Assembly: GCA_046598415.1 (NCBI GenBank) | Contig: JBKJIG010000162.1 | Span: 1 to 64,000 of the forward strand | DNA length: 64,000 bases | Source of the DNA: VFJZ01 sp046598415 | GTDB taxonomy: Bacteria; Actinomycetota; Thermoleophilia; Gaiellales; F1-60-MAGs149 | Direction of reading: 5' to 3' | Shown: piece by piece, positions 45,840-53,077 of the stretch | Position numbering within the stretch: position 1 is the stretch's first letter | How the letters are laid out: each line of letters opens with the position of its first letter | Made by a program: the position numbers and the translations under genes | Notes under the pieces: generated by a model | What the model was told of the DNA's origin: nothing | Seen by the model: only the letters and a program-made list of their open reading frames with translations | The model's database searches: none

Positions 45840-47009
45840 ATGCCGCCCTTCGACCGAGCCGAGTACGCCGACCGCCTGCGCCGCGTGCGCGCGCGGATGT
45901 CCGACCAGGGGCTCGATGTGCTGATCGTGTCCGACCCCGCGAACATGGCCTACCTGACGGGCTACGACGGCTGGTCGTTCTACACGCCGCAGGGCGTGGC
46001 GCTGAGCCTCGACGTCGACCCGGTGCTGTTCACGCGCCTGATGGACGCCAACGGCGCCCGCGTCACGACGTACCTGGACGACGACGCGATCCTCGGCTTT
46101 CCCGACCACTACGTGCAGGCGCGCGACAAGCATCCGCTCGACTGGGTGGCCGCCGAGCTGACGAAGCGCGGCCTCGGCCGCGGCAAGATCGGTGTCGAGA
46201 GCGACGCCTACTACTTCACGCCGCGCGCCTATCACGCGCTCGAGGCGGGCCTCGGCGACGGCGCGCTGGTCGACTCCGCCGAGCTGGTCAACTGGGTGCG
46301 CGTGATCAAGTCGCCGGCCGAGCTGGCGGTGATGCGCGAGGCCGCGCAGATCATGGAGCACGTGATCCGCACCGGCATCGACGCGGTCAAGCCCGGCGTG
46401 CGCCAGTGCGACGCGGTCGCGGCCATTTATGGCGCGCAGGTGGGCGGCGTGGCGGGCTTCGGTGGCGAGTACACGTCGTTCGTGCCGATGCTGCCGACCG
46501 GCGTCGGCACCTCGACGCCGCACCTGACGTGGTCGGACGCGCCGTTCGCCAACGGCGAGGCGACCATCCTCGAGCTCGGCGCCTGCCGGCACCGCTACCA
46601 CGTGCCGATGGCGCGCACGGTGTACCTCGGCACGCCGCCGCCGAAGCTGGCCGACACCGCGGAGGTGGTCAGCGAGGGCATCGCTGCTGCGCTCGACGCC
46701 GTCCGACCGGGCGTGACGGCCGAGTCGGTCGAGGCCGCCTGGCGCGCGGTCATCTCGCGGCACGGCCTCGAGAAGGAGTCGCGCATCGGCTACTCCGTCG
46801 GCCTCAACTACCCGCCCGACTGGGGCGAGCACACGGTCTCGTTCCGTCCCGGTGACACGTCGGAGCTGCAGGCCGACATGACGTTCCACATCATCCTCGG
46901 CATGTGGATGGACGACTGGGGCTACGAGCTGTCCGAGACGTTCCGCGTCACGCCGCAGGGCGCCGAGTGCTTCTGCAACGTCGAGCGGAAGCTGTTCGTC
47001 AGGGACTGA
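45840..47009 (+). CDS. M24 (aminopeptidase P/creatinase fold) hydrolase, possibly ectoine-hydrolase-like
   Basis: A 389-residue pita-bread-fold protein with the N-terminal creatinase domain (LDVLIVSDPANMAYLTGYDG) and C-terminal catalytic domain. The usual metal-binding Asp pair is absent: the region reads ILELGACRHRYHVPMARTVY, as in metal-independent creatinase-like members. The end, GDTSELQADMTFHIILGMWM then DDWGYELSETFRV, is reminiscent of ectoine hydrolase DoeA. Pairing with an upstream M20 deacylase fits an ectoine-like degradation route, but no other doe genes are seen. Confidence 0.8.
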   Translation: MPPFDRAEYADRLRRVRARMSDQGLDVLIVSDPANMAYLTGYDGWSFYTPQGVALSLDVDPVLFTRLMDANGARVTTYLDDDAILGFPDHYVQARDKHPLDWVAAELTKRGLGRGKIGVESDAYYFTPRAYHALEAGLGDGALVDSAELVNWVRVIKSPAELAVMREAAQIMEHVIRTGIDAVKPGVRQCDAVAAIYGAQVGGVAGFGGEYTSFVPMLPTGVGTSTPHLTWSDAPFANGEATILELGACRHRYHVPMARTVYLGTPPPKLADTAEVVSEGIAAALDAVRPGVTAESVEAAWRAVISRHGLEKESRIGYSVGLNYPPDWGEHTVSFRPGDTSELQADMTFHIILGMWMDDWGYELSETFRVTPQGAECFCNVERKLFVRD

Positions 47010-47426
47010 GCGCGGAGCCTCCCGGCACTTTGGGGCGTTGCAGCAGGAAGTGCGGGCCGGGGTACTCGGCCTCGTAGTAGCCGAGATGGCCGGGAATGCA
47101 CGCGATCAGGACGCCGCCGTTCCCCAATTGACAGTGGCGGCGAGCGCCTCGGCGAGATCGACGGCCTGCCCATCGAAGTCGCTGTTGCCGATGACGTGGC
47201 ACAGGCCGGGTGCACCTCGGGCACGAAGCTCGGCATGCAGCCATCCGGCGTCATGCTTCGCGCCCGTGATCTCATGCGTGTAGCGTGGATCGAGGTCGGT
47301 GGCGAGCGCGTGGTAGAAGTAGTCGAGCAGCTTCCGTCGCTTCTTCGGACTGCCGAGCAGCGTCAGATAGCGCGGCCGCCGGCGACCGTCGAGGAATGCG
47401 CTCAGCATCACCTCCTCAACTTCCAC
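46999..47426 (-). pseudogene. Frameshifted hypothetical gene
   Basis: Two minus-strand frames join into one plausible protein. The first runs from about 47426 (MLSAFLDGRRRPRYLTLLGS, then CHVIGNSDFDGQAVDLAEAL) to AATVNWG. The second continues NGGVLIACIPGHLGYYEAEY to a stop at 46999. One missing base in a GGGG run near 47125 would restore a protein of about 140 residues. It is either a recent pseudogene or a homopolymer sequencing error. The family is not recognised. Its 3' end overlaps the M24 gene by 11 bases. Confidence 0.6.
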
Positions 47427-47617
47427 GCGAGCAGGATTGCATTTCGGACGGCGCCTGAGCCCGCCCGTCCGCGGCGCTAGGATGACGTCATGACGCCGCG
47501 CGTCGACGCTCCGTTCCTCTACGGCCAGAACCGCGAGCGCGGCGACCTCCACGACTGACCGGACGGGGCACGTCTCCGTCCCTGTCGGCTACGACCTCCT
47601 CGGGAGGGCATCGTCTC

Positions 47618-47908
47618 GTGGAATCCACCACCCTGCTCGGCGTCGCGACAACGTCGTGGGGCGTCGTCATGTCCATCGCTCCGGTCCTGCAGATCCGGCG
47701 CATCCGCGCGGCCGGAACGTCGGCCGGCGTCTCGAGGGGCCATCTCGTGGTCCTGCTGGTCGGCTTCAGCCTGTGGCTCGCATACGGCATCGCGATCGAC
47801 CTGCTGCCGCTCGTGATCACGAACGCGGTCAGCATCGTCGCGACCGCTCTATGGCTGGTCGAGGTGCGCCGCTTCCGTCCGCGCACCGATCCGGAGGTCG
47901 CGGTCTGA
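47618..47908 (+). CDS. SemiSWEET/PQ-loop small transporter
   Basis: A 96-residue protein with three transmembrane helices (TLLGVATTSWGVVMSIAPVL, LVVLLVGFSLWLAYGIAI, LPLVITNAVSIVATALWLVE). The PQ-loop position reads IAPVLQIRRIRAAGTSAGVS, typical of bacterial SemiSWEETs that dimerise to transport sugars; the signature Pro is kept. GTG at 47618 has GGGAGGG 10 bases upstream. The 190 bases before it hold only a doubtful 22-codon ORF. Confidence 0.85.
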   Translation: MESTTLLGVATTSWGVVMSIAPVLQIRRIRAAGTSAGVSRGHLVVLLVGFSLWLAYGIAIDLLPLVITNAVSIVATALWLVEVRRFRPRTDPEVAV

Positions 47909-47940
47909 CCACACCGCTCGGTCGATCAACCCCGGAGTCA

Positions 47941-47980
47941 GTGGAATTTATCTCTTCCATTTGGAATGAAAAACTTCCAC
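47941..47980 (+). promoter_or_regulatory. 40-bp symmetric operator before the nucleotidyltransferase/HEPN pair
   Basis: The sequence is a dyad of four elements: GTGGAA (47941-47946), 8 bases, TTCCATTTGGAA (47955-47966), 8 bases, TTCCAC (47975-47980). The centre of symmetry is exactly between 47960 and 47961. The region is markedly AT-rich against its surroundings. A TATCGT hexamer (47989-47994) then lies 6 bases before ATG 48001. This looks like an autoregulatory operator for the winged-helix protein encoded next. Confidence 0.7.
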
Positions 47981-48000
47981 ATGGATGGTATCGTAGGGTC

Positions 48001-48624
48001 ATGGATCTCCGTCGGCCACTGCAGGTCATCTCGCCGACTCTGGACGGTGATGTGCTGGTCGTCCTGGCGGGTGCCGACGCCGAATTCACGGGACGGCAGG
48101 TGCATGAGCTGGCGGCGACTGGCTCGCACGTGGGGGTCAAGAAGGCTCTCGACCGGCTTGTCGATCAGGGAATTGTCCTCCGGCGCCAGGCCGGTCGCGC
48201 CCACCTGTACCGCCTGAACCGCGAACACCTGGCCGCGCCGGCGATCGAGCAGCTCGCACACGCGCGATCGGCACTGGTCGGGCGCTTGCGCGAGGCGATC
48301 GCGATGTGGCGCCAACCGCCCATGATTGCCGTGTTGTTCGGCTCCATCCCGCGCGGATCGGCTTCGGCCGATAGCGACATCGACGTGCTGATCGTGAGGC
48401 CGGTCGGCGTTGACCCGGACGACGAGGTCTGGGCCGACCAGCTCACCGAGCTGACCCGTCGCGCGTCAGCCTGGACGGGCAATGAGGCTCGCCTCCTCGA
48501 GTACGGGGAGGACGAGATAGCGGATCTGCAGGAACCCGAGCCGGTGCTCGTGGAGGCCGCTCGCGATGGGGTTGAGCTGTTCGGCTCGTTGCGCTCGCTC
48601 CGCCGTGCGGCGGCGGGTCGCTGA
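48001..48624 (+). CDS. Winged-helix/minimal nucleotidyltransferase protein (MNT antitoxin-like)
   Basis: A 207-residue protein. Residues about 10-80 form a winged-helix DNA-binding domain (GRQVHELAATGSHVGVKKAL, DRLVDQGIVLRRQAGRAHLY). Residues about 110-190 form a Pol-beta-like nucleotidyltransferase with the motif LFGSIPRGSASADSDIDVLI, where GS and DxD are the catalytic features. Adjacent to a HEPN-like gene with a one-base overlap, it resembles HEPN/MNT toxin-antitoxin modules in which MNT AMPylates and silences the HEPN RNase. The fused HTH would give autoregulation at the dyad upstream. Probably leaderless. Confidence 0.8.
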   Translation: MDLRRPLQVISPTLDGDVLVVLAGADAEFTGRQVHELAATGSHVGVKKALDRLVDQGIVLRRQAGRAHLYRLNREHLAAPAIEQLAHARSALVGRLREAIAMWRQPPMIAVLFGSIPRGSASADSDIDVLIVRPVGVDPDDEVWADQLTELTRRASAWTGNEARLLEYGEDEIADLQEPEPVLVEAARDGVELFGSLRSLRRAAAGR

Positions 48625-49019
48625 TGGCACGTACGCGGCCATGCACCGCCTCGCTCATAGAAGGCCGAAGACGGAAGGCTGAGCAGTTTCTCGCCGATGC
48701 GGAGGCTATTCGCGAGATCGCGGACGACGAGGCCGTGAGTGGTGACTCGTACGTGACGCTGTGCACGCACGCCGGCATCGCAGCCGCCGATGTTCTCTGC
48801 TGCCGAGGGCTTGGCGTTCATGCCCACGACGAGAGTCACGGTGAGGCGGTGGAGTTGCTCGGCTCGCTGCGGCCTGATGGTCAGAGGCACGCAAAGGCGC
48901 TCGCGACGTTGCTCGCGATGAAGACGCGAGCGGGTTACAGCGATCGACCTGTCGCGGCCGAGCAACGGCGTCGGGCCGGGCGCGCGGCTCACCACCTCGT
49001 CGATGCATTGTCGGGCTGA
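48624..49019 (+). CDS. HEPN-like small helical protein (candidate toxin)
   Basis: A 131-residue helical protein beginning MARTRPCTASLIEGRRRKAE, then DSYVTLCTHAGIAAADVLCC and a long C-terminal helix EQRRRAGRAAHHLVDALSG. An Arg-x(5)-His arrangement in RRAGRAAHH could be the HEPN R-x(4-6)-H RNase motif. Size, position directly after an MNT gene and the one-base overlap support a HEPN role, but the similarity is weak and I infer it largely from context. Confidence 0.6.
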   Translation: MARTRPCTASLIEGRRRKAEQFLADAEAIREIADDEAVSGDSYVTLCTHAGIAAADVLCCRGLGVHAHDESHGEAVELLGSLRPDGQRHAKALATLLAMKTRAGYSDRPVAAEQRRRAGRAAHHLVDALSG

Positions 49020-49028
49020 GCGGCGAGC

Positions 49029-50249
49029 TCAAGTGCCAAGGGCCGGCGGAGGCCCGAAGTACGCCGTCCTGGGCCGGAACCGCAGACGATGCGGGTACTC
49101 CTCGATCGCATGGGCGAGGAAGCCCGCGGTGCGCGCGACGGCGAAGATCGCCTCGCCGGAGCCCGGGCCGAGATCGAGGCAGACGCACAGCGCGGCGAGG
49201 GCGAAATCGATGTTGACGGCGGGCAGCTCGCGGTCGTCGATCACGGCTGCGATGGTCTGGACCGCCTGCCAGGCTGCCTCCGGCGGGTCGGCTGCCTCAA
49301 TCGCCTCGAGCAACGCTGCCGCGCGCGGATCGGCGCCTTCGTACACCGCGTGGCCGATGCCGGGCACGCCGGTCGGCTCGCGCAGGCGGTCGCCGATCGC
49401 CGCCGCGGCCGATCGGCCGCCCAGCACGTCGTCGAACAGGGCGCGCGTCCCGTCCGCGGCGGCACCGTGCAGCGGCCCGCCCAGCGCCGCGAGACCCGCC
49501 TGCACGCAGAGGTACGGATCGGCCCAGGTGCTGGCCGCCACCCGCGCCGCGAACGTGGACGCTGCCAGGTCGTGGTCGGCGAGCAGCACCAGCGCGGCGT
49601 TGAGCGCCGCCCGTTCCGTCGGCGTCGCCGGGCGGCTACCGAGCTTCCCCCACAGCCGGCCGGCGATCGATGCCGGAGCCGCCTCCTGCTCGCCGCTCGC
49701 CGGCAGGCTGTCGACCAGCGTCGCGATGAGGGTGCGGCCGACGGCGGCGACGGCATCCGGCCGCCGGTCGTGGCGCAGCGGATCGGTCGCCGCGATCACG
49801 GCCAGGCCGATGCGCATCCGGTCGACGAGCGATGACCCCGGCGGCAGCCCGTCCGTCGCCTGGCGGACGGCGTCGACACCCGCCGCAGTCGCCGTCCAGG
49901 TGGGCGGCTCGCCGGCGTCGACGCCGGTCCAGAGCCACTCCGCGACCCGCTCGAAGCTCGCCTCGCGACTGGCCCTCGGCACGTCCCAGCCCCGGTAGTA
50001 CAGGTGTCCCGCGGGCTCGACCAACGTCAGGGCGCTATCGACGACCACGGTGAAGGCGCCAGCCGCGGCACGACCCCGTGACCGGCCGGCGAGCCGGTCG
50101 ATGTCGGCCTTCGGGTACCGGCTGCCGCGGTGCGCGCCGGGGATCGGATGGCTGACCAGCAGACCGCGGCTCACGTACGCGTACAGCGTCGGCAGCTGGA
50201 TGCCCAGCCGCTCGGCTGCCTCGGCCGCGGTGAGCCACTCGCTCGACAT
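49029..50249 (-). CDS. Citrate synthase-family protein fused to an N-terminal helix-turn-helix
   Basis: A 406-residue protein. Residues 1-50 form a MerR/excisionase-type HTH (WLTAAEAAERLGIQLPTLYA, YVSRGLLVSHPIPGAHRGSR). The remainder is a citrate synthase fold with LGGPLHGAAADGTRALF, GIGHAVYEGADPRA and AVNIDFALAALC, so the two catalytic His and the Asp are conserved. It may be an enzyme, a sensor of oxaloacetate/acetyl-CoA or both. It is transcribed divergently from a second citrate synthase across a palindromic operator, suggesting it regulates that gene and itself. Confidence 0.88.
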   Translation of the reverse strand: MSSEWLTAAEAAERLGIQLPTLYAYVSRGLLVSHPIPGAHRGSRYPKADIDRLAGRSRGRAAAGAFTVVVDSALTLVEPAGHLYYRGWDVPRASREASFERVAEWLWTGVDAGEPPTWTATAAGVDAVRQATDGLPPGSSLVDRMRIGLAVIAATDPLRHDRRPDAVAAVGRTLIATLVDSLPASGEQEAAPASIAGRLWGKLGSRPATPTERAALNAALVLLADHDLAASTFAARVAASTWADPYLCVQAGLAALGGPLHGAAADGTRALFDDVLGGRSAAAAIGDRLREPTGVPGIGHAVYEGADPRAAALLEAIEAADPPEAAWQAVQTIAAVIDDRELPAVNIDFALAALCVCLDLGPGSGEAIFAVARTAGFLAHAIEEYPHRLRFRPRTAYFGPPPALGT

Positions 50250-50263
50250 GCGGGACACACTAG

Positions 50264-50283
50264 CATTGATTTGTGAATCAATG
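50264..50283. promoter_or_regulatory. Palindromic operator between the divergent citrate synthase genes
   Basis: CATTGATT-TGTG-AATCAATG is a perfect 8+4+8 inverted repeat in the 69-base gap, and an extra half site GTTGAT follows at 50283-50288. It is the only AT-rich stretch in the area and is placed to control both genes. The HTH-citrate synthase is the obvious candidate binder. Confidence 0.65.
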
Positions 50284-50318
50284 TTGATAGAAGATCGGAG
50301 CTGCGGCACTCTGAGGCC

Positions 50319-51500
50319 ATGCCAGCCGCAGCCACCATCATCGATCCGCCGCCGGTGCCGCGCGGCCTCAAGGGCGTCCAGGTCGCCGACACCACCATCG
50401 GCGATGTCCGCGGCGTCGAGGGCTTCTACCACTACCGTCAGTACAACGCCGTCGAGATCGCCGAGCGGCTGACGTTCGAGGATGCCTGGCACCTGCTCGT
50501 CGACGGCGAGCTGCCCACCATCGAGCAGCGCGACCGTTTCGCCGCCGAGGTGGCCGAGCTGCGAACGCTGCCCGACGCCGTACAGACGATTCTGCCGGTG
50601 ATCGCCGGCGCCGCCGCGCCCGGATCGCTCGCCGCGCTGCGCAGCGCGCTCTCCGTGCTGGCCGTCGCTGAGCAGTTCCGGCCGAGCCTCGACGCGACCG
50701 CGGCCGAGCTCCGCAGCGACGGCCTGCGGATGAGCGCCGTGACGCCGACCATCAACGCCGCCCTGTACCGCCTGGGTCGAGGCGAGGCGCCGGTCGAGCC
50801 GCGCTCCGACCTGGGCCACTGCGCCAACTACCTCTACATGCTCACCGGCCAGGTGGCCGATCCCGCGCGCGTCCGTGCCATCGAGGCGTACATGACCTCG
50901 ACCATCGAGCATGGCTTCAACGCCTCGACGTTCACGGCCCGCGTGGTGACCTCGACCGGTGCCGACGCCGGCTCTGCCGTCGTGGCCGCGCTCGGATCGC
51001 TCTCCGGGCCGCTGCACGGCGGCGCCCCGAGCCGCGCCCTCGACACCCTGGATGCGATCGGCACGCCCGACCGGGCCGCCGACTGGATCCGCGACGCCGT
51101 CGCCGGCGGGCAGCGGATCATGGGGTTCGGCCACCCGGTGTACCGGACCGACGACCCGCGCGCCGTGCTGCTGCGCCAGGTGGCGCGTGACATCGGCGGT
51201 CCGCTGGCCGAGTTCGCCGAGCAGGTCGAGCAGATTACGCTCGACACCCTCGCCGAGCTGAAGCCGGACCAGCCCATCCGCACGAACGTCGAGTTCTACG
51301 CGGGCGTCGTGATGGAGCTGTGCGGGCTGCCGCGCGAGCTGTTCACGCCGACCTTCGCCGCCAGCCGGGTCGTGGGCTGGTGTGCGCACATCCTCGAACA
51401 GGCCGCCGACGACCGCATCATCCGGCCCAGTGCCCGCTATGTCGGCCCGGCTGCACCGGCGCCGCTGCCGGCCTACAGCTTGGACTGGAGCGCCGCGTAG
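50319..51500 (+). CDS. Citrate synthase
   Basis: Condenses acetyl-CoA (or a related acyl-CoA) with oxaloacetate; 393 residues. It contains GVQVADTTIGDVRGVEGFYH, YRQYNAVEIAERLTFEDAWH, GSLSGPLHGGAPSRAL, RIMGFGHPVYRTDDPRA and TNVEFYAGVVME. The active-site acid is Glu rather than Asp in NVEFY, a substitution also found in other citrate/2-methylcitrate synthases. No methylcitrate-cycle genes are nearby, so citrate synthase is the default. Its last 28 bases overlap the convergent DUF3303 gene. Confidence 0.92.
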   Translation: MPAAATIIDPPPVPRGLKGVQVADTTIGDVRGVEGFYHYRQYNAVEIAERLTFEDAWHLLVDGELPTIEQRDRFAAEVAELRTLPDAVQTILPVIAGAAAPGSLAALRSALSVLAVAEQFRPSLDATAAELRSDGLRMSAVTPTINAALYRLGRGEAPVEPRSDLGHCANYLYMLTGQVADPARVRAIEAYMTSTIEHGFNASTFTARVVTSTGADAGSAVVAALGSLSGPLHGGAPSRALDTLDAIGTPDRAADWIRDAVAGGQRIMGFGHPVYRTDDPRAVLLRQVARDIGGPLAEFAEQVEQITLDTLAELKPDQPIRTNVEFYAGVVMELCGLPRELFTPTFAASRVVGWCAHILEQAADDRIIRPSARYVGPAAPAPLPAYSLDWSAA

Positions 51501-51745
51501 ACCTCGGTCGACGTCGCCACCGGCACGATCTCGAACTCCACCAGGTCGGCCCAGAATGCGACCCACTGCTGGAGGAGGCCGACGTCGTCGGTCTCCATCA
51601 GCTGGAAGCAGCGATTGAGGCTCGCCTCGATCCACGACCCGACGTACTCGACGCCGTCCGGCGCGCCGCGGCCGTCGTCGCGGAACCGTCGGTACGCCGA
51701 CAGCGCGTCGCCGTTGCGGAAGGTCTCGATCACCATGAACAGCAT
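51473..51745 (-). CDS. DUF3303-like small protein
   Basis: A 90-residue ferredoxin-like-fold protein starting MLFMVIETFRNGDALSAYRR and containing GVEYVGSWIEASLNRCFQLM, then LLQQWVAFWADLVEFEIVPV, the pattern of DUF3303 proteins (possible small-molecule binding, function unknown). A second ATG three codons in is possible. It ends inside the citrate synthase gene and starts 14 bases after the hom stop. Confidence 0.8.
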   Translation of the reverse strand: MLFMVIETFRNGDALSAYRRFRDDGRGAPDGVEYVGSWIEASLNRCFQLMETDDVGLLQQWVAFWADLVEFEIVPVATSTEVYAALQSKL

Positions 51746-51759
51746 CGCCAGGGTCCTCG

Positions 51760-53037
51760 TCAGCGGGGAATCACGCGCAACACGTGCGGGTCGCCGGCCA
51801 CGACGCCGAGCGCCTGGATGCCGTGCACGGCCGAGAAAAAGCGGCCTTCGGGGGCCGGGTGGGTGGTCACGACCAGCTGGGCGCGGCCGTCGAAGGCGCG
51901 CTGGATGACCGACTGGATCGACACCTGCTGGTCGGCCAGCACGCGCGAGATCTGCGCCAGCACGCCGGGCGCGTCGAGCACGTCGAGGCGCAGGTAGAAG
52001 GCGCTCGGCACGTCGGCCTCGGGCACGATCGGCACCTGCCGGAAGTAGCCGTCGTGGGTGAAGAAGCCGGTGCCGGAGGTGCCGAGCACCGTCATCACGT
52101 CGCCGATCACGGCCGACGCGGTCTCGTCGCCGCCCGCGCCCGGTCCGGCGAGCGTGATCTCGCGGATGGCCGAGCCGCGCAGCATGACGGCGTTGAACGA
52201 GCCCTCGATCGTCGCCAGCGGGTGCCCATCGGGCACGAGGGTGGGGTGGACGCGCGCCGTGACGCCGCCCTCCAGCCGCTCGGCCGAGGCGATCAGCTTG
52301 ATGCGGTAGCCGAGCTCCTTGGCGACCGCGGAGTCGATCGCCTCCAGCGCCTCGATCCCCTCGAACGGCACGTCCTCGATGGTGACGCGCGTGTGGAACG
52401 CGATCGAGGCCAGGATCGCGATCTTGGCGGCCGCGTCGGCGCCGTTCACGTCCTCCGTCGGGTCGGCCTCGGCGTAGCCGAGCTCCTGTGCGCGGGCCAG
52501 CGCGGAGGCGTAGTCCTGGCCGCCGGCCATGGCCGAGAGGATGAAGTTCGTGGTGCCGTTGACGATGCCGAGCACGGCCGAGACGTCGTTGGCGATCATC
52601 GACTCGCGCAGCACCTTGACGACCGGGATCGCGGCGCACACCGACGCCTCGAACCGCAGCTGCACGCCGTGCCGCTCGGCCGCGGCGAACAGCTCCTCGC
52701 CGTGCCGGGCGAGCAGTTGCTTGTTGGCGGAGACGACCGACTTGCCGGCCGCGAACAGCTCGAGCAGGTAGCCGCGGGTGGGTTCGACGCCGCCCATCAC
52801 CTCGGCCACGACGCGGATGTCGGGATCGTCGCGGAGGGCCGCGAAGTCGGTGGTCAGCAGGCCGTCCGGCGCGACCGTGTCGCGCGGCCGGGCGGCGTCG
52901 CGCACCAGCGCGCGGCGCACCTCGACGGGGCCGCCGGCGACGCGGGCGATCTCCTCGACGCGGTCGCGCAGCATACGATCGACGGCCGATCCGACGGTGC
53001 CGTACCCGAGCAGGCCGATTGCGGTGTGGGCGCTCAT
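51760..53037 (-). CDS. hom: Homoserine dehydrogenase with C-terminal ACT domain
   Basis: Reduces aspartate semialdehyde to homoserine in threonine/methionine synthesis. The 425 residues show the NAD(P)-binding IGLLGYGTVGSAVDRML, SANKQLLARHG, FEASVCAAIPVVKVLRESM, GIVNGTTNFILSAM, GYAEADPTEDVNGADAAAK (catalytic region) and an ACT domain from about residue 345 (YLRLDVLDAPGVLAQISRVL), probably for threonine feedback. ATG at 53037 was chosen, with 40 bases to the divergent thrC. Confidence 0.96.
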   Translation of the reverse strand: MSAHTAIGLLGYGTVGSAVDRMLRDRVEEIARVAGGPVEVRRALVRDAARPRDTVAPDGLLTTDFAALRDDPDIRVVAEVMGGVEPTRGYLLELFAAGKSVVSANKQLLARHGEELFAAAERHGVQLRFEASVCAAIPVVKVLRESMIANDVSAVLGIVNGTTNFILSAMAGGQDYASALARAQELGYAEADPTEDVNGADAAAKIAILASIAFHTRVTIEDVPFEGIEALEAIDSAVAKELGYRIKLIASAERLEGGVTARVHPTLVPDGHPLATIEGSFNAVMLRGSAIREITLAGPGAGGDETASAVIGDVMTVLGTSGTGFFTHDGYFRQVPIVPEADVPSAFYLRLDVLDAPGVLAQISRVLADQQVSIQSVIQRAFDGRAQLVVTTHPAPEGRFFSAVHGIQALGVVAGDPHVLRVIPR

Positions 53038-53062
53038 GCGGCAGGAGAGCGTACCCGTTCGG

Positions 53063-53068
53063 TACCGT
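53063..53068 (+). promoter_or_regulatory. -10-like TACCGT before thrC
   Basis: TACCGT lies 9 bases before the thrC ATG in the 40-base gap with hom. The gap is too short for two conventional leaders, so at least one of the divergent transcripts is likely leaderless. Confidence 0.35.
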
Positions 53069-53077
53069 GTCGGCGTC

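Noticed and set aside
42476..45946. Open frame of over 1100 codons on the minus strand opposite hppA and the M20 gene
   Set aside because: It is the antisense shadow of GC-rich codons; the composition is His/Arg/Asp/Gly-rich without any recognisable domain, while the plus strand encodes well-known proteins.
47490..47558. 22-codon ORF MTPRVDAPFLYGQNRERGDLHD before the SemiSWEET gene
   Set aside because: No ribosome-binding site and no structure like that of the rsgA leader; could be chance in a 190-base gap.
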